NCBI GenBank assembly: GCA_002307185.1
Contig: DBTT01000054.1
Span: 155,687 to 219,686 of the forward strand
DNA: 64,000 bases
DNA from: Bacteroidales bacterium UBA1309
Lineage (GTDB): Bacteria > Bacteroidota > Bacteroidia > Bacteroidales > Dysgonomonadaceae
Direction: 5' to 3'
Positions 36,469 through 46,120 of the stretch are shown here, in pieces. The notes under the pieces were generated by a model. The model saw only the letters and a program-made list of their open reading frames with translations, was not told the DNA's origin and made no database searches. The translations under genes and the position numbers were made by a program. How positions within the stretch are numbered: position 1 is the first letter of the stretch; every line of letters starts with the position of its first letter.

Positions 36469-36999
36469 ATGAGGATGAGCAACACAGAAATAGAGGTGAT
36501 TTTGGGTGATATAACCCAAATGCAAGCTGATGCCATTGTGAATGCAGCAAATAGTTCCTTGATGGGTGGCGGTGGCGTGGATGGTGCTATTCACCGGGCA
36601 GGAGGGAAATCCATATTGGAGGAATGTCGATTGATCGTAAACCGCCAAGGGAGATGCCCTGCCGGACAAGCGGTGGTTACAACAGCAGGAAACCTGCCAG
36701 CCCGTTTTGTGATCCACACCGTCGGGCCAATTTGGTTGGGTGGACAAGCAGGTGAAGCCGAAAAATTAGGCAATTGTTATCTCAACTCCTTGAAATTGGC
36801 CATAGAAAACGACTGCCGAACGATAGCATTTCCCAACATCAGTACCGGCGTCTATCGTTTCCCGAAGGAGGAAGCAGCTCTGGTGGCATTTGATGCCGTA
36901 TCCACTTTTCTACGTTCGAACACGGATTTGGAAAAAATCATATTTGCCTGTTTTGATGCAGAAAATCACCAACTGACAAAGAAAAAATGGAATTGCTGA
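36469..36999 (+). CDS. Macrodomain protein, O-acetyl-ADP-ribose deacetylase type
   Basis: A 176-residue single macrodomain close to the MacroD/YmdB group. ADP-ribose-binding signatures are intact: DAIVNAANSSLMGGGGVDGAIH (about 22-43) and ISTGVYRFPKEEAA (about 124-137). The hydrolase-type Asn and Asp of NAAN and GGVD are present. It removes acetyl or ADP-ribose groups. It is monocistronic. The ATG two codons downstream (MSNTE) is equally possible as start. Confidence 0.93.
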   Translation: MRMSNTEIEVILGDITQMQADAIVNAANSSLMGGGGVDGAIHRAGGKSILEECRLIVNRQGRCPAGQAVVTTAGNLPARFVIHTVGPIWLGGQAGEAEKLGNCYLNSLKLAIENDCRTIAFPNISTGVYRFPKEEAALVAFDAVSTFLRSNTDLEKIIFACFDAENHQLTKKKWNC

Positions 37000-37091
37000 C
37001 AAGAGTGAACTTGGCAACATTGTAATCCTAATTACTTGTTTACTCTCCAACCAATCAAACTATTAATAATCGTTTCAACACACTACAGCTT

Positions 37092-38408
37092 ATGAATCCA
37101 ATCATGACGCAGCATCCAGTGGACATAGCTGAGCATTTAACTTCGTTAGAAAAGAAAGAAAGATTCTTAACTTTCCTGATGTTGTCGGAGGCACAAAAAG
37201 CTGATGTTTTTCCTTATTTGGACAAAAATATCCAACACGAAATTATTGAAAATCTCGGAAGTAATGATACCAAGACGTTGATTAACAATCTCGCCCCGGA
37301 TGACCGCACCTTGATTTTAATGGAATTTCCCGATTATATAATCAGGGAAATTATCAACATGCTCAACGAGGAAGAACGCAAAGAGGCTTTGAATCTTTTG
37401 GGATATGCACCCGATAGCATCGCCCGCTTGATGACACCTCACTACGTGCAGGCACGTCCGGAATGGACAGTCAAAAAAGTGTTTGAACACATCAAAAAAT
37501 TTGGGCGAAAGGCCGAGACTCTCAATTTTGTGTATGTCGTTGACAGCCATAATGTGCTTATTGACGACTTGAGGATAGGTGAATTACTTCTTGCTGACGA
37601 AAACAAACTAATATCCGAACTGCAAGACAATAATTTTGTCTCGATCACCACCACCCAGACCGTTGAAGAGGGGCTTACCATATTTGACAAATACGAGCGT
37701 GAGGCTTTACCGATCATCACTGAAAACGGAACTTTAGTTGGGATCGTCACTTTTGACGACCTGCTCTCCCAAATCGAACAACGCGACACCGAAGACATGC
37801 AAAAATTTGGTGGTATGGAAGAACTGGATCTCTCCTACACCCAAACCAGCATGTTGGAATTGGTGAAAAAGCGTGCCGGATGGCTTACTTTGCTGTTCTT
37901 AGGAGAAATGCTGACGGCTTCGGCAATGGGCCATTTTGACACGGAGATAGAACATGCTGTGGTTTTGGCCCTGTTTTTGCCACTGATCATCTCTAGTGGA
38001 GGAAATTCGGGTTCACAGGCAGCCTCCTTGATTATCCGTGCAATGGCACTGAAAGAACTTGCATTGAAAGATTGGTGGTATGTGATGCGCAAAGAAATAA
38101 TCTCCGGCTTGCTGTTGGGAACAATCCTAGGCGCCATTGGGTTTATCCGGATCTTGATATGGCAATTAGCCGGAATTTACGATTACGGCATTTACTGGAT
38201 GTGGGTGGCAATGAGCGTCTCCGCATCCCTTGTGGTGATTGTGCTTTGGGGAACATTGTCCGGTTCACTGATTCCTTTCTTGCTGAGAAGAATCGGTCTT
38301 GACCCGGCAACGGCCTCCGCCCCGTTTGTGGCCACGCTGGTGGATGTTACCGGACTTATCATCTATTTTTCTATTTCAGCACTTTTCTTGGCTGGTAAGC
38401 TGTTGTAG
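37092..38408 (+). CDS. mgtE: Magnesium transporter MgtE
   Basis: A 438-residue Mg2+ channel. An N-terminal MgtE_N helical domain (about 20-120) is followed by two CBS domains (about 125-250), a plug helix and five C-terminal membrane helices (about 275-435). The pore signature SGGNSGSQAASLIIRAMA and the late PATASAPFVATLVDVTGL are conserved. Cytoplasmic Mg2+ bound to the N and CBS domains closes the channel. It is monocistronic. Confidence 0.95.
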   Translation: MNPIMTQHPVDIAEHLTSLEKKERFLTFLMLSEAQKADVFPYLDKNIQHEIIENLGSNDTKTLINNLAPDDRTLILMEFPDYIIREIINMLNEEERKEALNLLGYAPDSIARLMTPHYVQARPEWTVKKVFEHIKKFGRKAETLNFVYVVDSHNVLIDDLRIGELLLADENKLISELQDNNFVSITTTQTVEEGLTIFDKYEREALPIITENGTLVGIVTFDDLLSQIEQRDTEDMQKFGGMEELDLSYTQTSMLELVKKRAGWLTLLFLGEMLTASAMGHFDTEIEHAVVLALFLPLIISSGGNSGSQAASLIIRAMALKELALKDWWYVMRKEIISGLLLGTILGAIGFIRILIWQLAGIYDYGIYWMWVAMSVSASLVVIVLWGTLSGSLIPFLLRRIGLDPATASAPFVATLVDVTGLIIYFSISALFLAGKLL

Positions 38409-38592
38409 GGAAAGCGATCGAGAGACCAAGTGGATCTTGTATTTTCGTTACTTGGTTGTTCAATATATATGTATTAATGATAAATTATTGAATTACTGGG
38501 TTTCTCGGTCACTCGGTCACTTATAAACATAAATTTGCATTCCCCAAACGGGTTTCAAGTACAAATTTTTTTCATCTAAAAATAATAAAGAG

Positions 38593-38600
38593 TATCTTTG
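38593..38600 (+). promoter_or_regulatory. -7 element for GT39-like gene
   Basis: TATCTTTG, matching TAnnTTTG, 28 bases before the ATG at 38628. Confidence 0.5.
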
Positions 38601-38627
38601 AAAATCTTTTAATCGTAGCATTTTTGT

Positions 38628-40037
38628 ATGAAGAAAGCCCCGTATTTGAAAACGCTTTATTTGCAGAAGCCGCTTGTTCTGATTCTGCTCATTGCAGCTG
38701 TTGCCACCTTACCTTGGCTGGGTATCTCGAATTTACTGACTGAAACAGAAGAGTTGGAATTTAGTGTAATTCAGTCTTTCCTGAAGACAGGGGATATATA
38801 TCTCTTGAATACCTTTGAAGCCCATTCCACTCTTTCACGCGTTATCGTTGCTGGATTTGCTTATTTTTCCGGCGAAGTCACACCCTATATCCTGCGATTA
38901 CCCTCCGCCTTGTCATTCATTGCGCTAATGGGATTTTGCTTCATGTTTTTTGCCCACAGGCGACCTGTTTTGGAGGCTTTCACTTCGGTGCTAATCCTGA
39001 TTACAAGTTTTGGAATCTATTTTTCTTCGACCATTTTCAATGCCTATATCTTCCCTTCTTTTCTGATTGTGGGTGGGATTTTTGAGATGTACAGGTGGTT
39101 GGAAACAAGAAAAACTTGGAAATTGGTTACTACTTGGCTCTTTTGGGGAGCTGCTGTGTTTGAACTGGGCTGGCTTGTGCTGGTTGCACCCTTCATCTCT
39201 TTTTTGGTATATCTGTTGGTTCGCAAAAAGCCGGTAAAAGAAATATTGATCAACCCGTTGCTCATGGCAGTGCCGCCACTGTTGATCGGAACACTTCTGT
39301 TTTGGGTGCTACCGCATTCCGAAACCGAAACTTTCACGCAATGCAGGTCTTTGGCCAACGCAGAATGTTGGGACAGTTTCTCGTTTACAGGAAAAGTGGT
39401 GGCACCGTTGACTGGTTTTCTTCCCTGGACATTGCTGCTGCTGACTGCCTTGTTGAGTGTTCCATTTATTCGGAAATCGAAAGAAACTCACGCATACAAT
39501 TACCCTCCGGTGTTGCCCTTGGATAAAGTGTCTCAATACAACCTATTGGCGGCGATTGTTCCATTGATCGGATTTCTGATATTGCCACCGTCTGTTTTGT
39601 CGGAAGTGTTCTTTGTTGTTTGCCTTCTGTTTACGGCCATATTCTTGTCCCGCCTCATTGTACATCTGTCGGACATGTATCCGCTGGTGGTTCGCATTTT
39701 TTCAATCGGAATCACAATCGCTTCATCCATCGTCTTGATTTTATCGATATTGGTTCTATTCAAGTGGAATTCATTCGCGTCAATTTTGGATCTGTTCCTG
39801 AATGAAAATTTGACAAATCACATAACGCCAAATCACAGTGGTGGAAACTTATTTATTGACCTCTTCCTATTGGCTGGATTATTTGTAGCAATTGTTGTAA
39901 ATACCTCATTTTTATTCCGTCGAAAAAACCTGAAGGTACTAATGGCAACAGTAGGGATGATTTATGCTTTACAGTTGCTGGTTGCTATTGATATTTTGCC
40001 AGATCTTATTCAAAAATTGCACTTGTTGTGCCTGTAA
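38628..40037 (+). CDS. Polytopic membrane protein resembling GT39/ArnT glycosyltransferases
   Basis: A 469-residue protein with about eleven hydrophobic helices. The first loop has TETEELEFSVIQSFLKTGDI and the next helices EVTPYILRLPSALSFIALM, a pattern like the first periplasmic loop and second helix of PMT/ArnT-type (GT39) enzymes, which use polyprenyl-linked sugars. The acidic TETEE sits where family members have a catalytic Asp/Glu pair. The C-terminus has extra helices in place of a soluble domain. Acceptor and sugar are unknown. It lies 70 bases upstream of coaBC. Confidence 0.62.
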   Translation: MKKAPYLKTLYLQKPLVLILLIAAVATLPWLGISNLLTETEELEFSVIQSFLKTGDIYLLNTFEAHSTLSRVIVAGFAYFSGEVTPYILRLPSALSFIALMGFCFMFFAHRRPVLEAFTSVLILITSFGIYFSSTIFNAYIFPSFLIVGGIFEMYRWLETRKTWKLVTTWLFWGAAVFELGWLVLVAPFISFLVYLLVRKKPVKEILINPLLMAVPPLLIGTLLFWVLPHSETETFTQCRSLANAECWDSFSFTGKVVAPLTGFLPWTLLLLTALLSVPFIRKSKETHAYNYPPVLPLDKVSQYNLLAAIVPLIGFLILPPSVLSEVFFVVCLLFTAIFLSRLIVHLSDMYPLVVRIFSIGITIASSIVLILSILVLFKWNSFASILDLFLNENLTNHITPNHSGGNLFIDLFLLAGLFVAIVVNTSFLFRRKNLKVLMATVGMIYALQLLVAIDILPDLIQKLHLLCL

Positions 40038-40107
40038 AACGAATTTTGAAGTAAAAAACCAACAGGATACGGCCTGAAATTTCGGGCAATGATTTATTGA
40101 ACAATCC

Positions 40108-41310
40108 ATGTCGTTGAAAGGAAAACATATCATATTAGGAATTACCGGCAGCATTGCCGCCTACAAAGCTGCGGTTCTTACCCGTTTGTTAATCAAGGAA
40201 AGAGCTGAAGTTCAAATCGTGATAACGCCTGCCGGAAAAGAGTTTATAACTCCCGTTACGTTATCAGCTTTGACAGGAAAACCTGTTGTGAGCGAATTCT
40301 TCACTGCAAATGATGGCACTTGGCACAGCCACGTTGACTTGGGCCTTTGGGCCGACCTAATGCTTATCGCTCCGGCAACGGCTACCACGCTGGGAAAAAT
40401 GGCGAATGGCATTGCTGACAATATGCTCATCACCACGTATCTATCGATGAAAGCTCCCATATTCATTGCTCCTGCGATGGATCTGGACATGTTTGCACAC
40501 CCCTCCACCCAGCGGAATATTTCGATCCTCAAAAGCTATGGAAACAGCATTATAGAACCTGCTTCCGGGGAGCTGGCGAGCCATTTGATTGGCAAAGGAA
40601 GGATGGAAGAGCCGGAGGTGATTGTTGAAGTAGTCAAATCCTATTTTGAAAAAAAAAAATCGCTGAGCGGTAAAAAAATTTTGATTACCGCCGGTCCCAC
40701 TTACGAAAAATTAGATCCTGTACGCTTTATTGGCAATTATTCTACGGGAAAAATGGGGTTTGCCCTTGCCGAAGAGTGCGCAGAGAGAGGCGCCGAGGTC
40801 ATTCTTGTAGCTGGCCCTGTTACATTAAAAACAAGTCATCCGCAAATACATCGAATTGATGTAGAATCTGCCGAGGAAATGTATCAACAGGCTACAACAG
40901 CTTTCTCGTCTGTTGATGCGGCCATTCTCTGTGCAGCTGTCGCTGACTACCGTCCTGAAATCAAGAGCGAGACCAAAATCAAACGCCATGGCGATAATTT
41001 GAATTTAGCATTGGTTCCCAACAAAGACATTGCGGCAGAACTCGGCCGATTGAAATCGGACAAGCAGATGTTGGTAGGTTTTGCCCTAGAAACAGACAAC
41101 GAGGAAGAAAATGCGAAGAAAAAAATAGAGAAAAAGAACCTGGATTACATCGTTCTCAATTCGCTGCGAAATCCGGGTGCAGGATTCAGAACGGATACCA
41201 ACCAAGTGTTAATTATAGACAAAGAAGGAAATAGAAGCAGTTACGAATTGAAATTAAAAACAGCACTAGCAAGCGATATTATCGAACAAACGCTGTTGAA
41301 AAATAGATGA
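40108..41310 (+). CDS. coaBC: Bifunctional phosphopantothenoylcysteine decarboxylase/synthetase
   Basis: A 400-residue two-domain enzyme for two steps of coenzyme A synthesis. The N-terminal flavin-dependent decarboxylase (CoaC, 1-185) starts KHIILGITGSIAAYKAAVL and has the catalytic His75 in SHVDLGLWAD. The C-terminal synthetase (CoaB, from about 188) has ILITAGPTYEKLDPVRFIGN. Compared with the E. coli enzyme, position 125 is Asp in PAMD instead of Asn, and position 158 is Ser instead of Cys. These are probably lineage variants. The M23 peptidase gene follows after 44 bases. Confidence 0.95.
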   Translation: MSLKGKHIILGITGSIAAYKAAVLTRLLIKERAEVQIVITPAGKEFITPVTLSALTGKPVVSEFFTANDGTWHSHVDLGLWADLMLIAPATATTLGKMANGIADNMLITTYLSMKAPIFIAPAMDLDMFAHPSTQRNISILKSYGNSIIEPASGELASHLIGKGRMEEPEVIVEVVKSYFEKKKSLSGKKILITAGPTYEKLDPVRFIGNYSTGKMGFALAEECAERGAEVILVAGPVTLKTSHPQIHRIDVESAEEMYQQATTAFSSVDAAILCAAVADYRPEIKSETKIKRHGDNLNLALVPNKDIAAELGRLKSDKQMLVGFALETDNEEENAKKKIEKKNLDYIVLNSLRNPGAGFRTDTNQVLIIDKEGNRSSYELKLKTALASDIIEQTLLKNR

Positions 41311-41354
41311 TAATGCGCTTTTAGAAGCACATTTGGGTAAAGTTTTTTGGTAAG

Positions 41355-43034
41355 ATGAAAAAAATAATCTCTTTGATTTTCAGTTCTTTATTAGCTGCAA
41401 ATACTTTTGGACAGTATGCCGTTCCATTAAGAACACCCCTACTGCTGAGTGCAAATTTCACAGAATTCAGAGCAAACCATTTCCACAGTGGGGTTGACTT
41501 CAAAACAGGCGGAGCAGTAAATCTGCCCGTTTATTCGATCGAACAAGGCTACATCTCCCGCATTTTCGTTTCTCCAAGCGGTTATGGATTAGCCATATAC
41601 ATTGACCATCCCGATGGCAAAACCTCTGTTTATGGTCACTTAAGTCGTTTTACATCATCGATTCAGGAATATGTCCGCCAGAAACAATATGAACAAGAGA
41701 GCTATAAAATTGACATACAAGTGCCAAGAGGACTAATACCGATAAAGAAAGGAGAATTGATTGCATACAGCGGCAATTCAGGTTCTTCCGCTGGCCCTCA
41801 CCTCCACTTTGAAATTCGTAACAGCAGGACGGAATTTCTAATCAACCCGCTTCTTTTTTATAAAGACGAAATAAAGGATTCGAAATCTCCCGAATTCCAA
41901 GCCCTTATGATATATCCGACATCCCTTTCCAGTGTTGTGAACAACAGCTCCTCTCCCACTCGCATTACCATCCCAAAAAATGGTGCGGGAAATCCGATTC
42001 CCTTCAAACAAGAAGTGGATGTGTGGGGAAAAATTGGCATAGGCTTGAAGGCATTAGACCGCATGAATGGAACCTACAATTCATATGGCGTGACGTACGT
42101 GAAGCTGGAAATGGATGGAACAGAAATCTTCAATTACGTAAATACTACCTACTCTTTTCTTGTGGGACGAATGTACAACAGCGTGATTGATTATCAAACA
42201 TGGAGAGAGAAAAACGAGTTTTTCCTTAAATCATTTGTTGAGCCGGGTAATGCTTTCCCGTTCTACAAAACTGTCAACAACGGATACATCCAAATAGACG
42301 AGGAGCGTGATTATCATTTCCATTACACCATCCAAGATTTGCACGGAAACAAGTCAGAATATTCCTTTACCTTGAAAGGGAAAAAACAAGATGCTCCCGA
42401 AAGGAAAAAATCGCCCTATGTGTTTGCCTGGAATAAAGACAATGAATTCTCTAACAACGACGTTTCCCTTTCCATCCCGAAGGGAAATATCTACAACAAC
42501 TTTTATTTTACGTTATTGGAAAACCCATCCACAACTTACCTGTCGAATATTTTCAGGATAAACAATTTCTATGTTCCGCTACACAGCTACTGCGATCTGC
42601 GAATCAAAGTGGAGAAAGACACGTTTACGAATAAATCTCAGTATGGGATTATGCAAATTTCAAGAAAGTCAAGAAGTTGGATCGGAGGAAAATACGAAAA
42701 CGGTTTTGTCAAGGCAGGCATCAGGGACCTCGGGGATGAATTTGCCGTTTCTTACGACAACAAACCTCCGGTAATCGCACCATTGGCTCCCAATTTATGG
42801 GTGAAAAGAGGCATTATACGTATAAGCATCGCAGACAACTTGAGTGGCATTCAACTTGCAAAGGGAACAATCGACGGCAAATTTGCCCTTTTCGAAAACG
42901 ACGTGAAATCACCTGTATATTCTTATCGAATCGATGGCGAGCGAATCGGGCGGAATCGCAAGCATGAACTCCATTTTGTGGCAAAAGATGCTTGTGGAAA
43001 CACGTCTGAATATTCTTATCCGTTCTTCTACTGA
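41355..43034 (+). CDS. M23 family metallopeptidase
   Basis: A 559-residue exported protein. After a signal peptide (MKKIISLIFSSLLAANTFGQ) comes an M23/LytM domain (about 35-165) with all zinc and catalytic residues: His44 and Asp48 in HFHSGVDF, His95 in YGHL, and His149/His151 in GPHLHFEIR. A long beta-rich C-terminal region (about 170-559) is predicted to hold Ig-like domains. It should act on cell-wall peptide cross-links as an endopeptidase or amidase activator; intact residues favour activity. Confidence 0.92.
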   Translation: MKKIISLIFSSLLAANTFGQYAVPLRTPLLLSANFTEFRANHFHSGVDFKTGGAVNLPVYSIEQGYISRIFVSPSGYGLAIYIDHPDGKTSVYGHLSRFTSSIQEYVRQKQYEQESYKIDIQVPRGLIPIKKGELIAYSGNSGSSAGPHLHFEIRNSRTEFLINPLLFYKDEIKDSKSPEFQALMIYPTSLSSVVNNSSSPTRITIPKNGAGNPIPFKQEVDVWGKIGIGLKALDRMNGTYNSYGVTYVKLEMDGTEIFNYVNTTYSFLVGRMYNSVIDYQTWREKNEFFLKSFVEPGNAFPFYKTVNNGYIQIDEERDYHFHYTIQDLHGNKSEYSFTLKGKKQDAPERKKSPYVFAWNKDNEFSNNDVSLSIPKGNIYNNFYFTLLENPSTTYLSNIFRINNFYVPLHSYCDLRIKVEKDTFTNKSQYGIMQISRKSRSWIGGKYENGFVKAGIRDLGDEFAVSYDNKPPVIAPLAPNLWVKRGIIRISIADNLSGIQLAKGTIDGKFALFENDVKSPVYSYRIDGERIGRNRKHELHFVAKDACGNTSEYSYPFFY

Positions 43035-43189
43035 GCCAACAGATCAAGGTCTGGATCCGATCCAAGGTAGTATTTTTTTCATAATTCCTTATTTCGAAAT
43101 CTTAAAACTATTTTAGTTTCGGAAAGGTTGATTGAATTTCTTATTAAAAAATAGAATAACCCGATCGTTAAAAATGAAGGAGTGGAAGA

Positions 43190-43759
43190 TTATTCCTCGA
43201 TTGAGATCCCGTATTTGTATAATAAGCCGGGTAATCCCCTAAAAGAAAATTTAGCTTTTGCGATTGGATTTAGTTCGGGGTTTATGGCAAAATTGGAAGC
43301 TGAACGGAAGTCGGCTTTTTGTAAGTTTGTGTGGTCAAACAACGCTCCTTTCAGATCGGATTCGCTGAAATCGGCTTCCGTCAGATCCACCTCTGCAAAA
43401 TCGGTTTCATGCAATTGGCAGCGATTGAAGATCGTTCTTTTCAGCTTCAATTTATAAAATGATGCATTATCCAACAAGCATTCGGCAAATGAAATGGACA
43501 GGCCAAAGCTATTGCATTCGGCAAAAATCAAACCAAGCATCTTGCAATTTTTGAACTGAACATTTTGAAAAGCAGTAGCTTGTATTTTTGCCAGGCTCAA
43601 ATTGCAATTTGAAAATTTACAATCAATAAAGATGATCGAAGACAAGTCGGATCCTGCAAAGTCACATTGCTCAAAGACACACTCCTCGTATTGACCCGCT
43701 GCTAAAGATTTGTTTGTATAGTTTTCCTTTTCGAATGTTTCCGATTGAAAATACGGCAT
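43190..43759 (-). CDS. Pentapeptide repeat protein
   Basis: A 189-residue protein made of A(D/N)(L/F)xx-type repeats from about residue 10 to 155, for example CDFAGSDLSSIIFIDCKFSN and TDFAEVDLTEADFSESDLKG, followed by a short tail with FSFRGLPGLL. It would fold as a right-handed quadrilateral beta-helix like Qnr and McbG, which mimic DNA and protect gyrase. This role is not shown for most family members and the gene is not near quinolone genes. It stands alone, 38 bases from the next gene. Confidence 0.88.
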   Translation of the reverse strand: MPYFQSETFEKENYTNKSLAAGQYEECVFEQCDFAGSDLSSIIFIDCKFSNCNLSLAKIQATAFQNVQFKNCKMLGLIFAECNSFGLSISFAECLLDNASFYKLKLKRTIFNRCQLHETDFAEVDLTEADFSESDLKGALFDHTNLQKADFRSASNFAINPELNPIAKAKFSFRGLPGLLYKYGISIEE

Positions 43760-43797
43760 TATTATGTGTTTGATTTAAAGAAAAATACATTGATTAA

Positions 43798-44880
43798 TTA
43801 TTTATCTGTCGTCACAAGGTGTTTCAGGAATAGCCCTTCCGCCTTAGAGAGCCAACCTCTAAACGAATCACCGGGTGTGTAATCTTTTGCAAAATCAAGC
43901 AACATGCTTATGTCGAAAGATTTTCCTTCTATGCCAAGATTGGTGCTTGCGGCATCTCTTGCGTTCACTTCCTGTTCCACATGGGCAGGAATCATCATGA
44001 CAGGTTTGTGCAAGTAGAAGGCTTCGCACACAGATTCGAATCCAGCGGTAGTGACATATGCCTTGCAGGATGCCATATATTGAAGGAACAATTCGTCATC
44101 CAGTGCATGAAACGTGAGTGTATCATCCACTTTTGTTTCTTTCCCGGCCTTTTTGTTGTCCCAAAAGAAATGTAGTTCGACTTCGGGATGACTTTTGTGC
44201 CAGTTTCTTACTTCGTCTTCAAAACCTTGGTTGAGAATGTATCCGAGAACAAAATTTCCCATTTCAGGAGTGATTGCCATCACTTCGCTGCGAAGCAATG
44301 GTGGAACAACCGCAATGTGTTCGCTCAAGGAGTCGGGCATCGGATAGAAGGAAAGGCCCAGTAATTTGGATGACCCAATGCAGCTAATTAATGTAATCAG
44401 CCGATAGAGAAGCATGCCCTCTTTGTCCCCTTTTGCAAACTGGTATTCGGGATGTCGGATTAAATATTGGTGAGCAATGCTGATGAAAGTCGTTTTGGGG
44501 TGAAATCGCAAGTAGGCAAGTCCGGCCAGCATTTCGTAAAAATTGATGACAACATCGGGAGATTGCTCCTTGATCTTCTGATTAATCGTTTCAAGACTTT
44601 GGTTGTAAATACGGATTCGTTTGGGATGAATATTATAAATAAAAGTTTTGAGTGCATGCACGTTTTTTTTGTTCTTCCGGAAAAGGAAAGAGGGCGTTTG
44701 ATAAATTGAAACAGGAGCATGTATTTTCTCGAAAAAGAATTCGGGTATTTCCCGCACCTTGCTTTTTCCAACCAACACTTCCACCACCTCGTGCCCATTC
44801 CGGCGAAGCATATCAGAGAGCGATATGGCCTGTGTCAAATGGCCACGCCCGTCCCCTTGAACAATAAAGATATATCTCAT
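43798..44880 (-). CDS. Glycosyltransferase, GT-B fold (GT28/MurG-like)
   Basis: A 360-residue protein beginning MRYIFIVQGDGRGHLTQAIS, with the Gly-rich GRGH loop of MurG-like GT-B enzymes. A donor-site segment is seen late: YVTTAGFESVCEAFYLHKPVMMIP (about 285-308), similar to the UDP-sugar pocket. No membrane segment is seen. It shares a strand with the phosphoesterase gene, 89 bases downstream of it. The pairing with an LpxH-like enzyme suggests synthesis of a glycolipid or lipid A-like molecule, but this is inference. Confidence 0.8.
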   Translation of the reverse strand: MRYIFIVQGDGRGHLTQAISLSDMLRRNGHEVVEVLVGKSKVREIPEFFFEKIHAPVSIYQTPSFLFRKNKKNVHALKTFIYNIHPKRIRIYNQSLETINQKIKEQSPDVVINFYEMLAGLAYLRFHPKTTFISIAHQYLIRHPEYQFAKGDKEGMLLYRLITLISCIGSSKLLGLSFYPMPDSLSEHIAVVPPLLRSEVMAITPEMGNFVLGYILNQGFEDEVRNWHKSHPEVELHFFWDNKKAGKETKVDDTLTFHALDDELFLQYMASCKAYVTTAGFESVCEAFYLHKPVMMIPAHVEQEVNARDAASTNLGIEGKSFDISMLLDFAKDYTPGDSFRGWLSKAEGLFLKHLVTTDK

Positions 44881-44969
44881 AACAGTTCAATCATGTTTGA
44901 AAGGATAAAACTAAAAAAAAAGATAACAAGAAAAAAATCTTGCTACCATTTTCTCATTCACACGTTTAT

Positions 44970-45809
44970 TTAAAATGCCAAACTAATGGTTTTTGTGATC
45001 TCGTTTTCTTCCTCTTCGCTGTCATCAAAGTCTGCTTCGTTGAATTCTTCCGGATTTGACGAAACATTTTCGGAAGGGTAAAAAACCACCTCCCAATTTC
45101 CGTCATAATCCTCAGTGAGAGCGGACAAAGATTCTACCCAATCACCCGAATTGAGGTAATGAATATCCTGGTAATAGCAATTTTCAGGATGATGGATATG
45201 TCCGCAAATAACTCCCTCGCATTTTTTCAGGCGAGCGATATCCACAATATGTTTCTCAAAATCACTAATGTAAGACACCGATGCCTTCACTTTATGCTTG
45301 ATTTCTTTCGAAAGGGAATAATAAGGCAACCCTTTTTTGAGACGGCGGTTGTTGTATATCCGATTTATCCATAGAAGCAACGAATAGCCCACATCGCCAA
45401 TTTGCGACAACCACCGGAAACGGGAGGTAACGCTGTCAAAGACATCTCCATGAAGCACATAGTAGCGTTTTTGACCGCTCATATGCACGTAATCGTTCAC
45501 GATTTGGATATTCTGAAACTTCATAGGGATAATCCGGTTCAAGAAGTCGTCATGATTTCCCCTCAAATAAATTATTTTTGTATCGTGTTGCCTGTCAAGC
45601 AATAATTTGATAAATTTAGTGTGCCTCTTCTTCCATTTCACCTTCTTCCCTCTCACAAGGCTCCATCCGTCAATAATATCACCGCAAAGGATGAGCGTGT
45701 CGCACGTATTTTCCTTGAGAAACGTCGTCACCTCCTTCGCCTTCGACCATTTTGAACCCAAATGAATATCAGATACCACTATTGTTTTGTGATGTTTTAC
45801 TAATGTCAT
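44970..45809 (-). CDS. LpxH-like metallophosphoesterase
   Basis: A 279-residue calcineurin-type phosphoesterase. Metal ligands are all visible: Asp14 and His16 in VVSDIHLG, CGDIIDGW, RGNHDD, HGDVFD and GHIHHP. The pattern is that of UDP-2,3-diacylglucosamine diphosphatase relatives, but the protein is longer, with an acidic C-terminal tail (EEFNEADFDDSEEEENE). It precedes a glycosyltransferase gene on the same strand. Substrate may be UDP-diacylglucosamine or another pyrophosphate-linked lipid precursor. Confidence 0.85.
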   Translation of the reverse strand: MTLVKHHKTIVVSDIHLGSKWSKAKEVTTFLKENTCDTLILCGDIIDGWSLVRGKKVKWKKRHTKFIKLLLDRQHDTKIIYLRGNHDDFLNRIIPMKFQNIQIVNDYVHMSGQKRYYVLHGDVFDSVTSRFRWLSQIGDVGYSLLLWINRIYNNRRLKKGLPYYSLSKEIKHKVKASVSYISDFEKHIVDIARLKKCEGVICGHIHHPENCYYQDIHYLNSGDWVESLSALTEDYDGNWEVVFYPSENVSSNPEEFNEADFDDSEEEENEITKTISLAF

Positions 45810-46120
45810 AATTTTTCCTATTTGTCATTCATTTTCAATGGGCAAAGGAATTGACAAATTATTACGAATACGTGGCAAAAAGGTTAAATTGCAGAGAACC
45901 TTATCGCCAACTACAGTGTTTACAACCGATTACTGGAAAAAAGTTACTTAAGATCTGTCGGATTCTCGTAAAACAAGTGGCTTATTTCATTTTTCACCTC
46001 CAAAGCCATTATCAATAAGTCATATAAAATCATTTAAAATGGAGTAATTCGTTATGCAATAATAATATTTTCTGTACTTTTGATGAATTTTTGAAAAGTA
46101 TTCCACATAAATAACATCAA
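45810..46120. other. Divergent promoter region
   Basis: About 310 bases between the divergent phosphoesterase and POT transporter genes. No ORF is supported. A -7 match for the transporter lies at 46075-46082. Nothing else recognised. Confidence 0.5.
46075..46082 (+). promoter_or_regulatory. -7 element for POT transporter gene
   Basis: TACTTTTG, matching TAnnTTTG, 39 bases before the ATG at 46121. Confidence 0.45.

Noticed and set aside
43190..43759. Pentapeptide protein as a quinolone-resistance (Qnr) determinant
   Set aside because: Only the generic repeat is seen, with no Qnr-specific loops and no mobile context, so no resistance claim is made.
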